DNA of 64,000 nt from Arthrobacter sp. SLBN-122 (GCF_006715165.1 NZ_VFMS01000001.1:3782001-3846000), one strand, 5' to 3'. Positions 17,721 through 26,890 are shown, counted from the stretch's first letter. The notes: generated by a model from the letters alone, not told the origin. A program made the numbers and translations.

Positions 17721-18647
17721 TCAGGCTCCGACGGTGGCCGGAACGGAACCCCGCTCGGCGCCCTTGACGATCGGCGCGCGGACCGCATTGCCCCACTCGG
17801 TCCAGGATCCGTCGTAGTTGCGGACGGAATCAAAGCCCAGGAGGTACTTCAGGGCGAACCAGGTGTGGCTGGAACGCTCGCCAATGCGGCAGTATGCCAC
17901 CACGTCGTCACCCTCGGACAGGCCGGCCTCGCCAAGGTAGATCGCCTCCAGTTCCCCGCGGCTCTTGAAGCTGCCGTCGGCGGCAGCGGCGCGGGCCCAG
18001 GGAATGGATGCGGCGGTGGGGATGTGGCCGCCGCGGAGGGCGCCTTCCTCGGGGTAGGCCGGCATGTGGGTGCGCTGGCCGGTGTATTCTTCGGGCGAGC
18101 GGACGTCGATGAGCGGGCCGGTGCCGAGGTGGGCCAGGACGTCGTCCTTGAAGGCGCGGATGGGAGCGTCGTCGCGCTCAACCTCCGGGTAGCTCCCCGG
18201 GGCGGGGGCGGGCCGGTCCCTGGTGAGTTCGCGGCCTTCGGCAATCCACTTGTCCCGGCCGCCGTCGAGCAGCCGGACATCCTGGTGGCCGAACAGGGTG
18301 AAGACCCAAAGCGCGTAGGCTGCCCACCAGTTGGACTTGTCGCCATAGATGACCACGGTGCTGTCCCGCGAGATTCCCTTGGACGCCGCGAGCTTCGCGA
18401 AGGCCGCGCCGTCAATGTAGTCACGGGAAACTTCGTCGTTCAGGTCCGTGTGCCAGTCAATCTTGACCGCGCCGGGAATGTGGCCTGTTTCGTACAGGAG
18501 CACATCCTCGTCCGATTCCACCACGACGAGTCCGCCGTCAGCCACTGCGCCGTCCTTTATGGCAGCCGCCAGCCACTCCGTGGAAACGAGCCGCTCCGGG
18601 TGGGCATAGGCAGCAAACTTCTCATTCTGGTCAACCGGGTAGGGCAT
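17721..18647 (-). CDS. Two-domain sulfurtransferase (rhodanese)
   Basis: 308-aa tandem rhodanese (thiosulfate or 3-mercaptopyruvate sulfurtransferase). The N-terminal domain is inactive-type with [17 protein letters not shown]; the C-terminal domain has the active Cys in [15 protein letters not shown] followed by the WTEWGN tail typical of CysA/SseA enzymes. CRIGERS matches the thiosulfate:cyanide type loop. ATG 18647 ([11 protein letters not shown]) is chosen for its AAAGG site and family N-terminus; the frame extends 15 codons further without support. It pairs with sufE. Confidence 0.9.
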   Translation of the reverse strand: MPYPVDQNEKFAAYAHPERLVSTEWLAAAIKDGAVADGGLVVVESDEDVLLYETGHIPGAVKIDWHTDLNDEVSRDYIDGAAFAKLAASKGISRDSTVVIYGDKSNWWAAYALWVFTLFGHQDVRLLDGGRDKWIAEGRELTRDRPAPAPGSYPEVERDDAPIRAFKDDVLAHLGTGPLIDVRSPEEYTGQRTHMPAYPEEGALRGGHIPTAASIPWARAAAADGSFKSRGELEAIYLGEAGLSEGDDVVAYCRIGERSSHTWFALKYLLGFDSVRNYDGSWTEWGNAVRAPIVKGAERGSVPATVGA

Positions 18648-18862
18648 TGCTTGGCCTTTCAGTAAGAGCACGGGAATCCATGGAACATGCATTGGAACCT
18701 GTTCCCACCCTAGCCAGCGCCCCTGACGTTGTCCGTATTCCGTTAATAGGGCGAAATGTTGTCTTCGTCACTCCATGCGCCGGGAGGAGGGCAGCGAGCC
18801 CGGGTCCGGCCTGCATAGCCGGTATCCTTTCTGGGGACCAACCACCAGCAGAACGGACCACC

Positions 18863-19900
18863 TTGGTACAGATCGAACAGCTTGCCGCCCGCACTCCGGC
18901 AGTTTCGGTGGACGAACTCCTCAAGGGCTTCTACCCATCGCCGCGGTTCGGGGAAGTCTCCTTTGCGAGCTACCGCCCGGACCCCAAGCAGCCCAGCCAG
19001 GCCACGGCCGTGCGGGAACTGCAGGGGTTTGCCGACGGCGTGGGGTCGGGTAACGGGGGCGGGCTCTTCAAGAAGCTGTTCGGCAAGAAGGACGAATCGC
19101 GCGCCGGCATCTACCTTGACGGCGGGTTCGGCGTGGGCAAGACCCACCTGCTCGCGTCCCTGTGGCACGCGTCGCCGGGCCCCAGGGCTTTCGGCACGTT
19201 CGTGGAATACACCAACCTCGTGGGCGCCCTGTCCTTCCGCAAGACGGTCGATGCCCTGAGCAGCTACAAGCTCGTCTGCATCGACGAATTCGAACTTGAC
19301 GATCCGGGCGATACCGTCCTGATGTCCCGGCTCATGCGGGAACTGGCCGACGCCGGGGTCAAGCTTGCCGCCACCTCCAACACACTCCCTGGCTCGCTTG
19401 GTGATGGCCGCTTTGCCGCCGTGGACTTCCAACGCGAAATCCAGGTCCTGGCCGACCAGTTCGAGGTCATCCGCATCGACGGCGAGGACTTCCGGCACCG
19501 CGGCCTGCCCGCGGCCCCGGCCCCGCTGAAGAACAGCGAACTCAACGCGCACATGAAGGCGGAGTTCGACGGCAAGACGGTGGCCCAGGATGAATTCCCG
19601 ACACTCATCCACCACCTCGCCGGCGTGCATCCCAGCCGCTACCGCCAGCTGATCGACGGCATCGACGGCGTGGTCTGGCGCAACGTGGAAACCATCAAGG
19701 AGCAGGCCGTGGCGCTGCGGTTCGTGGTGCTGGCGGACCGGCTCTACGACAAGGATGTTCCCATCCTGGCCAGCGGCGTCCCCTTCGACCAGCTGTTCAC
19801 CGAGGAAATGATGACCGGCGGGTACATGAAGAAATACTTCCGCGCCGTCTCCCGCCTGACCGCGCTGGCCCGTGAAGGCCAGAACCACGAACCCTCCTAG
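18863..19900 (+). CDS. zapE: Cell division ATPase ZapE (AFG1-like)
   Basis: 345-aa AFG1/ZapE family P-loop ATPase. Walker A is GGFGVGKTH and Walker B is LVCIDEFELDD; a sensor-like ATSNTLPGSLGDGRFA follows, and the C-terminal IDGIDGVVWRNVETI and LASGVPFDQLF are family-typical. The TTG at 18863 is chosen because family similarity starts there (VQIEQLAARTP); the frame remains open 72 codons upstream, overlapping the start of the divergent rhodanese gene, so that is unlikely. No strong ribosome-binding site is seen. The stop overlaps the convergent benE-like gene by 4 bp. Confidence 0.85.
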   Translation: MVQIEQLAARTPAVSVDELLKGFYPSPRFGEVSFASYRPDPKQPSQATAVRELQGFADGVGSGNGGGLFKKLFGKKDESRAGIYLDGGFGVGKTHLLASLWHASPGPRAFGTFVEYTNLVGALSFRKTVDALSSYKLVCIDEFELDDPGDTVLMSRLMRELADAGVKLAATSNTLPGSLGDGRFAAVDFQREIQVLADQFEVIRIDGEDFRHRGLPAAPAPLKNSELNAHMKAEFDGKTVAQDEFPTLIHHLAGVHPSRYRQLIDGIDGVVWRNVETIKEQAVALRFVVLADRLYDKDVPILASGVPFDQLFTEEMMTGGYMKKYFRAVSRLTALAREGQNHEPS

Positions 19901-21126
19901 CGGGAACCCCGCCCCGACGTCGTGCCGCGCCCGGGTTTTAGCGCCCACCGGACCACGAGCCCGGCAATCAGCGCCCAGAACGCGGCACCAATTCCGGCAA
20001 AAGCCAGCCCCGAGGCCGCCATCAGGAACGTGACCGCCGGGGCGATTCGCTCTTCGGCGTCGGCAAGGGCTGTCGAAATTGCCGAAGCCAGGGTGCCCAG
20101 CAGGGCCAGTCCGGCCACGGCTTCGAGCATCCCCGCGGGCGCCTGGTTAACTACCGACACCAAGGCTGTGGAAAAGGCAGCCAGCACCAGGTAGGCCAGG
20201 CCGGACGTAAAGCCGGCGATCCACCTCCTGCTTCGGTCGCCGCCTGCTTCGGGGCCGGCGGCGAGGGCCGCGCTGAGTGCTGCGAGATTGATGGCGTGGC
20301 CGCCGAAGGGTGCTCCCACAATGGTGCCCGCTCCTGTAACCAGCATCGCCGGCCGCCACGGGGTCTCATATCCGAATGAACGCAGCACGGCCACTCCGGG
20401 AACGTTCTGCGACGCCATGGTCACCACGAACAACGGGACGGCAATGCCGGCGAGGGCCTGCAGGCTGAACGAGGGCGTGGTCCACGCCGGTGCGGGCATG
20501 AATCCTGCCGGATCCACTGGCGTCCCGGCCGACGCCAGGGAAGTTCCGATCACGCCCAGGGCCACCAGCAGTGCTGCAGGAACCGCCCAGCGCGGAGCGA
20601 ACTTCATCATCAGCAGCCAGCACAAAATGACCGGCGCAACAAGTACGGGGACCGTGCCCAGGGCTTTGAAGGGGGCCAGGCAGAGCTGCAGCAGGACCCC
20701 GGCCAGCATCGCCTGCGCCAGGAAGGACGGGATGCGTGCAATCAGCCTGCCAAGCGCCGGCACCATGCCGGTCAGGGCCAACAGCAGGCCCGCCGCGACG
20801 AAGGCCCCGACGGCGGCCGGCCACCCGCCGTCGGGAATTCCCGATGCGGCCAGCAGCGCCGCACCCGGCGTTGACCAGGCCAGTGTCACCGGAACGCGGG
20901 AGCGCCACGCGAGGACCAGGACGCCAAACCCGACGCTTAGGGTCAGTGCCAGCAGGCCGGACGCGGCCTGGGCGGAATCGGCCCCCACCGCCATAAGGCC
21001 CGCCAGGACCACGGCAAACGATGAGGTGAAGCCCACCAACGCGGTGACGATCCCGGCGACGACGGGCCGGGAGTCGATCCGGGCCCGGGTGGTCTTTGCC
21101 TCGAAGGGTGCGGGGGAGTTGGGCAT
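19897..21126 (-). CDS. benE: Benzoate/H+ symporter family transporter (BenE)
   Basis: 409-aa inner-membrane protein with about 12 hydrophobic helices, matching the BenE family by its opening (VTALVGFTSSFAVVLAGL), PVTLAWSTPGAALLAASG and GAPFGGHAINLAALSAAL. The usual substrate is benzoate with a proton, but there are no aromatic-degradation genes nearby, so the substrate is unproven. The ORF converges on zapE with a 4-bp overlap. Confidence 0.88.
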   Translation of the reverse strand: MPNSPAPFEAKTTRARIDSRPVVAGIVTALVGFTSSFAVVLAGLMAVGADSAQAASGLLALTLSVGFGVLVLAWRSRVPVTLAWSTPGAALLAASGIPDGGWPAAVGAFVAAGLLLALTGMVPALGRLIARIPSFLAQAMLAGVLLQLCLAPFKALGTVPVLVAPVILCWLLMMKFAPRWAVPAALLVALGVIGTSLASAGTPVDPAGFMPAPAWTTPSFSLQALAGIAVPLFVVTMASQNVPGVAVLRSFGYETPWRPAMLVTGAGTIVGAPFGGHAINLAALSAALAAGPEAGGDRSRRWIAGFTSGLAYLVLAAFSTALVSVVNQAPAGMLEAVAGLALLGTLASAISTALADAEERIAPAVTFLMAASGLAFAGIGAAFWALIAGLVVRWALKPGRGTTSGRGSR

Positions 21127-21302
21127 ACCGGCAGGTTACCGGCGGGCGTCCGGGAATCGGGAATCGTTGGCACTGACGCCGTTACCTGCGGGAACTGCCC
21201 CAACTTGTCTTCAGCGCCTTTAAACGCCGAAGGTGCGGGCGCCGCCTCCCGGCGGGACCCGCACCCCGTTGACGTGCTGGGGCAAAGCCCTGGCCAAATC
21301 CT

Positions 21303-21566
21303 TTACGGAGCCCTGTCAACCGGCGGAACCGGATTTTCAGGAGCTGCCGGCGGAACCTGTCCGGCGGCAGGTGCCTGGCCCGGGGTTCCGTTCTTGTCAA
21401 TGAGCTTGGAAGCGCCATCCTGGATCTTGTCGACATGGCCGGTGTACTTGCCGCCGGTCTTGGTGTCGACGAAATCGCCGGCCTTGCTGATGCCGTTCTT
21501 GATGGCCTGCTCGTTGCCGCGGATGAGACCCTGAGCCTTGCCCTTTAGATCGTCAATCAAACCCAC
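21303..21566 (-). CDS. MT0933-like antitoxin family protein
   Basis: 87-aa protein of the MT0933/Rv0909-like family: MGLIDDLKGKAQGLI then GISKAGDFVDTKTGGKY and a Pro/Ala-rich tail. The GTG at 21566 has a GGGAGG site five bases upstream and restores the family N-terminus; a GTG two codons earlier lies inside that site and is rejected. The family name implies an antitoxin, but no toxin gene is adjacent, so it may act alone in stress or envelope physiology. Confidence 0.78.
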   Translation of the reverse strand: MGLIDDLKGKAQGLIRGNEQAIKNGISKAGDFVDTKTGGKYTGHVDKIQDGASKLIDKNGTPGQAPAAGQVPPAAPENPVPPVDRAP

Positions 21567-21674
21567 GAGCACCTCCCTTCGATCGCGGAGCCAGGTCGCT
21601 CCTCGCGCCTTCGATCCTATCCGCGGGTGACAGGCGTGCCAAGGGAGTTCGCCCGCAGCGGATGCCGGGGAAAC

Positions 21675-21700
21675 AAAAAAAGCAGCTCCGCAGAGCTGCT
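21675..21700 (-). terminator. Rho-independent terminator of the minus-strand tRNA cluster
   Basis: Read on the minus strand, AGCAGCTC-TGC-GGAGCTGCT is followed by six T residues. It lies 8 bp past tRNA-Val(GAC), the last gene of the cluster. Confidence 0.85.
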
Positions 21701-21707
21701 GTTCGTG

Positions 21708-21779
21708 TGGGCGATACTGGGATCGAACCAGTGACCTCTTCCGTGTCAGGGAAGCGCGCTACCGCTGCGCCAATCGCCC
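21708..21779 (-). tRNA. tRNA-Val (GAC)
   Basis: 72-nt cloverleaf. The acceptor stem GGGCGAT pairs with ATCGCCC, the discriminator is A, the anticodon loop is CTGACAC with anticodon GAC, and the T arm has GGTTCGATC. CCA is not encoded. It is identical to the copy at 21939. Confidence 0.96.
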
Positions 21780-21812
21780 GGAACCGGAAGACCGGCTGAT
21801 GGGATGTAAGAG

Positions 21813-21885
<73 letters not shown>

Positions 21886-21938
21886 GTGTGCAGGATGACC
21901 GGTGAACCGGCTGTACTGCGGGCAAGTTGCCTTGCCAG

Positions 21939-22010
21939 TGGGCGATACTGGGATCGAACCAGTGACCTCTTCCGTGTCAGGGAAGCGCGCTACCGCTGCG
22001 CCAATCGCCC
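21939..22010 (-). tRNA. tRNA-Val (GAC), second copy
   Basis: Same 72-nt sequence as the copy at 21708, including anticodon loop CTGACAC. Two identical Val and two identical Gly genes interleave here, which suggests past segmental duplication. Confidence 0.96.
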
Positions 22011-22048
22011 ATTGAATCCGAAACATCCGGAAACCATGGTTTTCACCG

Positions 22049-22119
22049 AGGTGGGTACGGGATTCGAACCCGTGTATACGGCTTTGCAGGCCGCTGCCTC
22101 GCCTCTCGGCCAACCCACC
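22049..22119 (-). tRNA. tRNA-Cys (GCA)
   Basis: 71-nt cloverleaf. The acceptor GGTGGGT pairs with ACCCACC, the discriminator is the U typical of tRNA-Cys, and the anticodon loop CTGCAAA carries GCA. Only one copy is in the cluster. Confidence 0.95.
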
Positions 22120-22166
22120 GTGTTAGCGTCAATTCCGAAGAATGTTTGCTGTGACAGTGTCCTGCG

Positions 22167-22239
<73 letters not shown>

Positions 22240-22298
22240 ATTTTGGAGGGTTGATTCCTTGCCGTTTCCGGCATTTCCTCGCGTTCCAACGAGTAAAA

Positions 22299-22327
22299 AC
22301 AATATAGGAGGTTCGGGGATTCTCCAA
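22299..22327 (-). promoter_or_regulatory. Promoter for the minus-strand tRNA cluster
   Basis: On the minus strand TTGGAG (22327-22322) and TATTGT (22304-22299) are spaced 17 bp, about 60 bp before tRNA-Gly. This region is locally AT-rich within the 328-bp gap between the divergent tRNA genes. Confidence 0.5.
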
Positions 22328-22527
22328 ATCGCTCCGGTCCGGGCCGGAACTATGACCTCCCGATCCCTGTAACTGCGCGGATTTTTGGAGTTACAGGCGT
22401 GTAATTCCCGACGGCGGCAGCGGGGGCTGGTGCGTTATGCTGCGTTCCGCCGGGCTGCTTTCAGTTGTTGGCGGCCAGGCCGGGGGTGCGGCTTTGGGGC
22501 CGGTTCTCAAGGTCCGCCGTTCGATTT

Positions 22528-22555
22528 TTGAAATAGGGCAGAGGTGGGCTAGCAT
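22528..22555 (+). promoter_or_regulatory. Promoter for tRNA-Val(CAC)
   Basis: TTGAAA at 22528-22533 and TAGCAT at 22550-22555 are spaced 16 bp. The predicted start is a few bases before the tRNA 5' end. Confidence 0.55.
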
Positions 22556-22567
22556 TCAAATGCATCG

Positions 22568-22639
22568 GGGCGATTGGCGCAGTGGTAGCGCGCTTCGTTC
22601 ACACCGAAGAGGTCACTGGTTCGAACCCAGTATCGCCCA
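22568..22639 (+). tRNA. tRNA-Val (CAC)
   Basis: 72-nt cloverleaf on the plus strand with acceptor GGGCGAT/ATCGCCC and discriminator A. The anticodon stem CTTCG/CGAAG encloses TTCACAC, so the anticodon is CAC, decoding GUG. Outside the anticodon arm it is nearly the same as the Val(GAC) genes. Confidence 0.96.
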
Positions 22640-22644
22640 CCGCA

Positions 22645-22687
22645 GAGGCCCGTTTCCGCTCATCAGCAGCGGAGACGGGCCTCTTTT
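22645..22687 (+). terminator. Rho-independent terminator after tRNA-Val(CAC)
   Basis: A 16-bp stem (GAGGCCCGTTTCCGCT with its complement from 22668) closes a 7-nt loop and is followed by TTTT. It starts 5 bp after the tRNA. Confidence 0.9.
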
Positions 22688-22744
22688 GCGTGCAGCTCCT
22701 GCCTCCCGGAGCTTTTGTCGGCCCCCTGTGAAAGAGTCTTTTGT

Positions 22745-23605
22745 ATGACTGATCCGCTTCTCGCCCACGCCACCGAATACGGCCGGATGTATGCACGGTC
22801 AACGTCCGAGCAGTTTTCGGTACCTTCCATCACCACGGTGATCAGCCAGCAGCCGCACGGCCTGGATGGCTGGTTCGGTTACATGGGTGCGAGCAGCCTG
22901 GCCAATGATCCGCTGCTCTCGGACTGCCTGGGCAGTCCCGCCAAAATCAAGCAGGCCATCAATCGTGCCGCCAAGGCTGCCGAAACTTACCGGGACGATG
23001 CCGCCAGGCGCGGGGACCGCGTCCACAATTACTGCGAGCAGGTGGCGCTCCGGGCGCTCGGGCGCCCCCATGTCATGAAGGAAGCCCGCGAGGCCTTGGC
23101 TGCCAACGGGGAAGAGGCCTTCGCCGTCCGCTTCGACGAATGGTGGGAACTCTTCCAGGTGGAGCCCATCGCCCCCGAAATCACGGTCTGGAACAACACC
23201 GTGGGCTACGCGGGCACCCTTGACCTTGTAGCCCGGATCAACGGACGCATTTGCCTGATCGACTACAAGACCAAGGGCACAACCCGGGACGGCCTGGTCA
23301 AACCGCTGGATAACAAAGTGGTGATGCAGCTGGTGGCCGGCATGAAGGCGGAGGAAAGCCTGGTGGATGCGGAGGCCGGAACCTGGGAGCCCTGGAAATA
23401 CGGCGAAAACCCTGTCCTGCTGGCCGTGGCCATTGGCGAGACGGAGGTCCGTCCTGTCCGTGCCAACCCCGAGGTCCTCAAGCACCACTGGTGGAAGTTC
23501 TGCGCCCTGCGGCGGGTCTGGGAATTGTCCGCGGACACCATCAGTGCCGGCACCGCGCTGCTGCCCATCGCACCCCCGCCGCTGGCACAGGCCCGCACCG
23601 CCTAA
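22745..23605 (+). CDS. PD-(D/E)XK nuclease family protein (Cas4/RecB-like)
   Basis: 286-aa protein with a restriction-endonuclease-like core: GYAGTLDLVARINGRICLIDYKTKG (the Asp of GTLDLVA, then LIDYKTK) near residues 150-175, after an upstream RGDRVHNYCEQVA helix that can supply the first acidic ligand. The final Q-motif helix is VVMQLVAGMKAEE. This matches Cas4-like or phage exonuclease families. No CRISPR array or cas1/cas2 is near. ATG 22745 is preferred, with AAAGAG upstream; the frame runs ten codons further. It follows the tRNA-Val terminator, so it needs its own promoter. Confidence 0.72.
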   Translation: MTDPLLAHATEYGRMYARSTSEQFSVPSITTVISQQPHGLDGWFGYMGASSLANDPLLSDCLGSPAKIKQAINRAAKAAETYRDDAARRGDRVHNYCEQVALRALGRPHVMKEAREALAANGEEAFAVRFDEWWELFQVEPIAPEITVWNNTVGYAGTLDLVARINGRICLIDYKTKGTTRDGLVKPLDNKVVMQLVAGMKAEESLVDAEAGTWEPWKYGENPVLLAVAIGETEVRPVRANPEVLKHHWWKFCALRRVWELSADTISAGTALLPIAPPPLAQARTA

Positions 23606-23682
23606 GCGGCGGGTGGACCTCGAGAGACTGCACCTAAACTGGATAGGTTCCCTTTGCCGCCAACCGTGAGGACAAACAGCGC

Positions 23683-24282
23683 ATGGCTATTCTGAATATC
23701 CGCATCATCGGTGATCCTGTGCTGCGCACAGTTGCCGATCCCGTGACGGAATTCGGACCCGAGCTTGCCAAACTGGTGGCCGACATGACCGAAACCATGG
23801 AGGACGTGGACGGCGCGGGGCTTGCCGCTCCGCAGGTGGGCATCAGCAAGCGCGTCTTCACGTACCGGATCGACGGGGTGGAGGGGCACATCATCAACCC
23901 CGTCCTGGAGAACAGTGAGGACTACCAGCCGGACCACGTGGAGGGCTGCCTGTCCATTCCCGGCCTCGGCTTCCCCGTCCGCCGTTTCCGCGCCACCCGG
24001 GTCACCGGTGTGGACATGCACGGAAATCCGGTGTCCGTGGATGGGGAGGGGATGCTGGCACGCTGCTTCCAGCATGAAAATGACCACCTGGACGGCATTC
24101 TCTACACCGACCGCCTTGAGGGCGAAGACCGGAAGGCTGCATTGCGGTCCATCCGCAACGCCAATTACGACGCCGTCACCGGGCGCACCACCGCCAAGCG
24201 CGCCAAGAGTGTCGGGTCAAGTTTCGGCGGGGCCAGCTTCGGAACCAGCACCGCCGGCTCCAGCTTTGGCACCCAAGGGTGA
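23683..24282 (+). CDS. def: Peptide deformylase
   Basis: 199-aa iron/zinc deformylase that removes the N-formyl group from nascent proteins. Motif 1 is GAGLAAPQVG, motif 2 is EGCLSIPG with the metal Cys, and motif 3 is QHENDHLDG with both His. Residues after about 172 form a low-complexity tail of SSFGGASFGT-type repeats absent from most deformylases. The stop overlaps the fmt start as GTGA, coupling the deformylase to the formyltransferase that makes its substrate. Confidence 0.95.
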   Translation: MAILNIRIIGDPVLRTVADPVTEFGPELAKLVADMTETMEDVDGAGLAAPQVGISKRVFTYRIDGVEGHIINPVLENSEDYQPDHVEGCLSIPGLGFPVRRFRATRVTGVDMHGNPVSVDGEGMLARCFQHENDHLDGILYTDRLEGEDRKAALRSIRNANYDAVTGRTTAKRAKSVGSSFGGASFGTSTAGSSFGTQG

Positions 24283-25199
24283 GGGTCCTCTTCGCGGGGA
24301 CACCCGCCGTCGCTGTGCCGTCCCTGGACGCCCTGGTCAACGCCGGCTTCAACGTGGTGGCGGTCCTGACCCGGCCCGACGCGCCGGTAGGCCGCAAACG
24401 CGTGCTGACGCCCTCGCCGGTGGCACAACGCGCCGCGGAACTGGGCATTGACGTCATCCGTGCCGCGCGCGTCGATGCCGAGGCCATTGCCGCTGTCTCC
24501 GCAGTGCAACCGGACGTCGCGGCCATCGTCGCCTATGGCGGACTGGTTCCCCCTGCAGCACTGGGCATACCGCGGCACGGCTGGGTCAACCTGCATTTCT
24601 CCCTGCTGCCCGCCTGGCGTGGTGCGGCACCGGTCCAGCGGTCGGTCATGGCAGGCGACGATGTCACCGGTGCCGTTACCTTCCAGCTGGAGGAAGGGCT
24701 GGACACCGGCCCCGTTTTTGGCACGCTGACCGAGGCCGTCAGGCTGCAGGACACTGCCGGCGACCTGCTGGAGCGGCTGTCCCGCAGCGGTGCGGTCCTG
24801 CTGGCGCAGACCCTGTCCGCCATCGAGGCCGGAAAAGCGTCGCCGCAGCCGCAGGCCGGCGACGTCTCGCTGGCACCCAAACTGACCCTGGAGGATGGAC
24901 ACATCAACTGGTCCCATCCTGCCCTTGCCATCAACCGGCAGGCACGGGGAGTTACCCCTGAGCCTGGCGCCTGGACCCTGCTGGACGGGCAGCGGGTCAA
25001 GCTCGAGCCTGTGCGGCTCCGGCCGGATATTGCAGGGCTTGCCCCCGGCTCAGTGGCCTTGCACGGGAAAACCGTGGTGGTGGGAACTGGCTCGCACGCA
25101 GTGGAACTCACCCGGGTCCAGCCCGCAGGGAAAAAGATGATGGCTGCAGCCGATTGGGCGCGCGGCATGGCTTCACTGGAGGGTGTGGTGTTCGAATGA
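24279..25199 (+). CDS. fmt: Methionyl-tRNA formyltransferase
   Basis: 306-aa enzyme that formylates Met-tRNAfMet using 10-formyl-THF. The opening MRVLFAGTPAVAVPSL, the folate-site block NLHFSLLPAWRGAAPVQ and DTGPVFG are diagnostic; a C-terminal OB-like domain starts near 205 (INRQARGVTPEPGAW). It begins with GTG overlapping def by 4 bp and ends with ATGA overlapping rsmB by 4 bp. Confidence 0.95.
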   Translation: MRVLFAGTPAVAVPSLDALVNAGFNVVAVLTRPDAPVGRKRVLTPSPVAQRAAELGIDVIRAARVDAEAIAAVSAVQPDVAAIVAYGGLVPPAALGIPRHGWVNLHFSLLPAWRGAAPVQRSVMAGDDVTGAVTFQLEEGLDTGPVFGTLTEAVRLQDTAGDLLERLSRSGAVLLAQTLSAIEAGKASPQPQAGDVSLAPKLTLEDGHINWSHPALAINRQARGVTPEPGAWTLLDGQRVKLEPVRLRPDIAGLAPGSVALHGKTVVVGTGSHAVELTRVQPAGKKMMAAADWARGMASLEGVVFE

Positions 25200-26890
25200 G
25201 CGGGTCCGGCGGCAATACAGGTGGACGGAATACCGGCCGGCCCAACACTGGCGGAGGGGGAAGCGCCGGAGGATTCGGCCGCGGCGGGAAGAGCGGGCAG
25301 GGCGGCAGCGGCGCGCCCGCCGGCAGCGGCCGCGGCAACGGTGGACCCCGGGACGCCAGCAGGAGGGACGCCAAAGGCCGGGAACGCAACCGCGGTCCGC
25401 AGCGGGGCTTTACCGAACAGGCGCCGTCGCAGCGGACCAGGCGCGCCGACCCCGCCCGTCTGGTGGCCTTCGAAGTGCTGCGCGCTGTGGCAGAGGAGGA
25501 TGCCTACGCCAACCTGGTGCTGCCCGCGCGGATCCGGCATCACCACCTGGACAAACGGGACGCCGGGTTCGCCACGGAACTGAGCTACGGCGCCCTGCGC
25601 GGCCAGGGAACCTACGACGCCATCCTGGCACGGTGCGTGGACCGGCCATTGGCCAAGCTTGACCCGGCCGTCCTCGACGCCCTCCGCATCGGCGCCCACC
25701 AACTGCTGGCCATGCGGGTCCCGGCGCACGCCGCACTTGACCAGACGGTAGGGCTTGCCCGTGCCGTCATCGGCGCCGGCCCCTCGGCACTGATCAATGC
25801 CGTCCTCCGCAAGGTTTCCGCCCACTCCCTTGAGGAGTGGCTGGACCTGCTGGTGGAGGGCGAAACCGACGAGACGAAGATTGCCTCGCTCCGGTACGCG
25901 CACCCCGAGTGGATTGTCCGGGCCATGCGCCAGTCACTGGTGGCCCACGGCCGGCCCGCAGGCGAAATCAACGACCTGCTGGAGGCGGACAACGCTGCCC
26001 CGGTGGTTAACCTTGTGGCCCTGCCGGGGCTGGGCAGCCTGGACGAAGCGCTGGAGAACGGTGCCACGCCCGGCGAACTGGTGGAAGGCTCCGCGCTGTC
26101 CAGCGGCGGGGACCTGGGACGCCTGGCGTCGGTGCGTGCAGGTAGCCTCAGGGTCCAGGACGTTGGTTCACAGCTCGTGGCCAGGGCCCTGGCCGCGGTG
26201 GACCTTCCCAACCCGGATCTCAGCCGGGCGGGCGACGGTGCCGGCCGCAATCCCGGCGCCGAAAGTGCGGCCGATGCAGGGGCGGGTGCCGGTGAAGCTT
26301 GGCTCGATCTTTGCGCCGGCCCCGGTGGAAAAGCAGCCCTCCTTGGTGCGCTGGCCCACCAGCGGGGCGCCACGCTGCTGGCCAATGAGCCCGCCCCACA
26401 CCGCGCAAAACTGGTCAGCCAGGCGCTGTCCGCCGTACCGCAGGGCAGTTGGCAGGTCCGGACCGGCGACGGCCGGGATGTGGGTGCCGAACAGCCGGAA
26501 CGATATTCCCGCGTCCTGGTGGATGTTCCCTGCACTGGCCTGGGAGCTCTTCGGCGCAGGCCCGAGTCCCGGTGGCGGCGCTCTCCCAAGGACATTGCAG
26601 ACCTGGGCCCGCTGCAGCGCGAACTGCTGAACTCCGCCCTGGCCGCCGTCCGTCCCGGGGGAGTGGTGGCCTATGTAACCTGTTCACCGCACCCGGCAGA
26701 AACCACGGCTGTCGTGGCCGACGTCCTCCGGAAACGCGCCGATTTAGAACTCCTGGACGCGGGCGCCGCCCTGGATGCAGTCAGCCTCACCGGAAACCTG
26801 GGCGCCGGCCATGAACTGACAGCCCAGCTCTGGCCCCACATCCACCACACCGACGCCATGTTCCTGGCCCTGATCCACAAAAAAGCCTGA
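25196..26890 (+). CDS. rsmB: 16S rRNA (cytosine-967-C5)-methyltransferase, Gly-rich N-terminus
   Basis: 564-aa RsmB/Sun protein. After about 75 residues of Gly/Arg/Asn-rich low complexity (GRNTGRPNTGGGGSAGG and similar), a NusB-like RNA-binding domain (about 85-220) precedes the SAM domain: LDLCAGPGGKAALLG, VDVPCTGLGALRRRPE with the motif IV Cys, and VTCSPHPAETTAVV with the catalytic Cys. An inserted acidic and Gly-rich loop near 350-370 is unusual. ATG 25196 overlaps the fmt stop by 4 bp. Confidence 0.93.
   Translation: MSGSGGNTGGRNTGRPNTGGGGSAGGFGRGGKSGQGGSGAPAGSGRGNGGPRDASRRDAKGRERNRGPQRGFTEQAPSQRTRRADPARLVAFEVLRAVAEEDAYANLVLPARIRHHHLDKRDAGFATELSYGALRGQGTYDAILARCVDRPLAKLDPAVLDALRIGAHQLLAMRVPAHAALDQTVGLARAVIGAGPSALINAVLRKVSAHSLEEWLDLLVEGETDETKIASLRYAHPEWIVRAMRQSLVAHGRPAGEINDLLEADNAAPVVNLVALPGLGSLDEALENGATPGELVEGSALSSGGDLGRLASVRAGSLRVQDVGSQLVARALAAVDLPNPDLSRAGDGAGRNPGAESAADAGAGAGEAWLDLCAGPGGKAALLGALAHQRGATLLANEPAPHRAKLVSQALSAVPQGSWQVRTGDGRDVGAEQPERYSRVLVDVPCTGLGALRRRPESRWRRSPKDIADLGPLQRELLNSALAAVRPGGVVAYVTCSPHPAETTAVVADVLRKRADLELLDAGAALDAVSLTGNLGAGHELTAQLWPHIHHTDAMFLALIHKKA

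Noticed and set aside
22745..23605. CRISPR-Cas locus
   Set aside because: The nuclease is the only Cas-like gene and there is no repeat-spacer array anywhere in the window.
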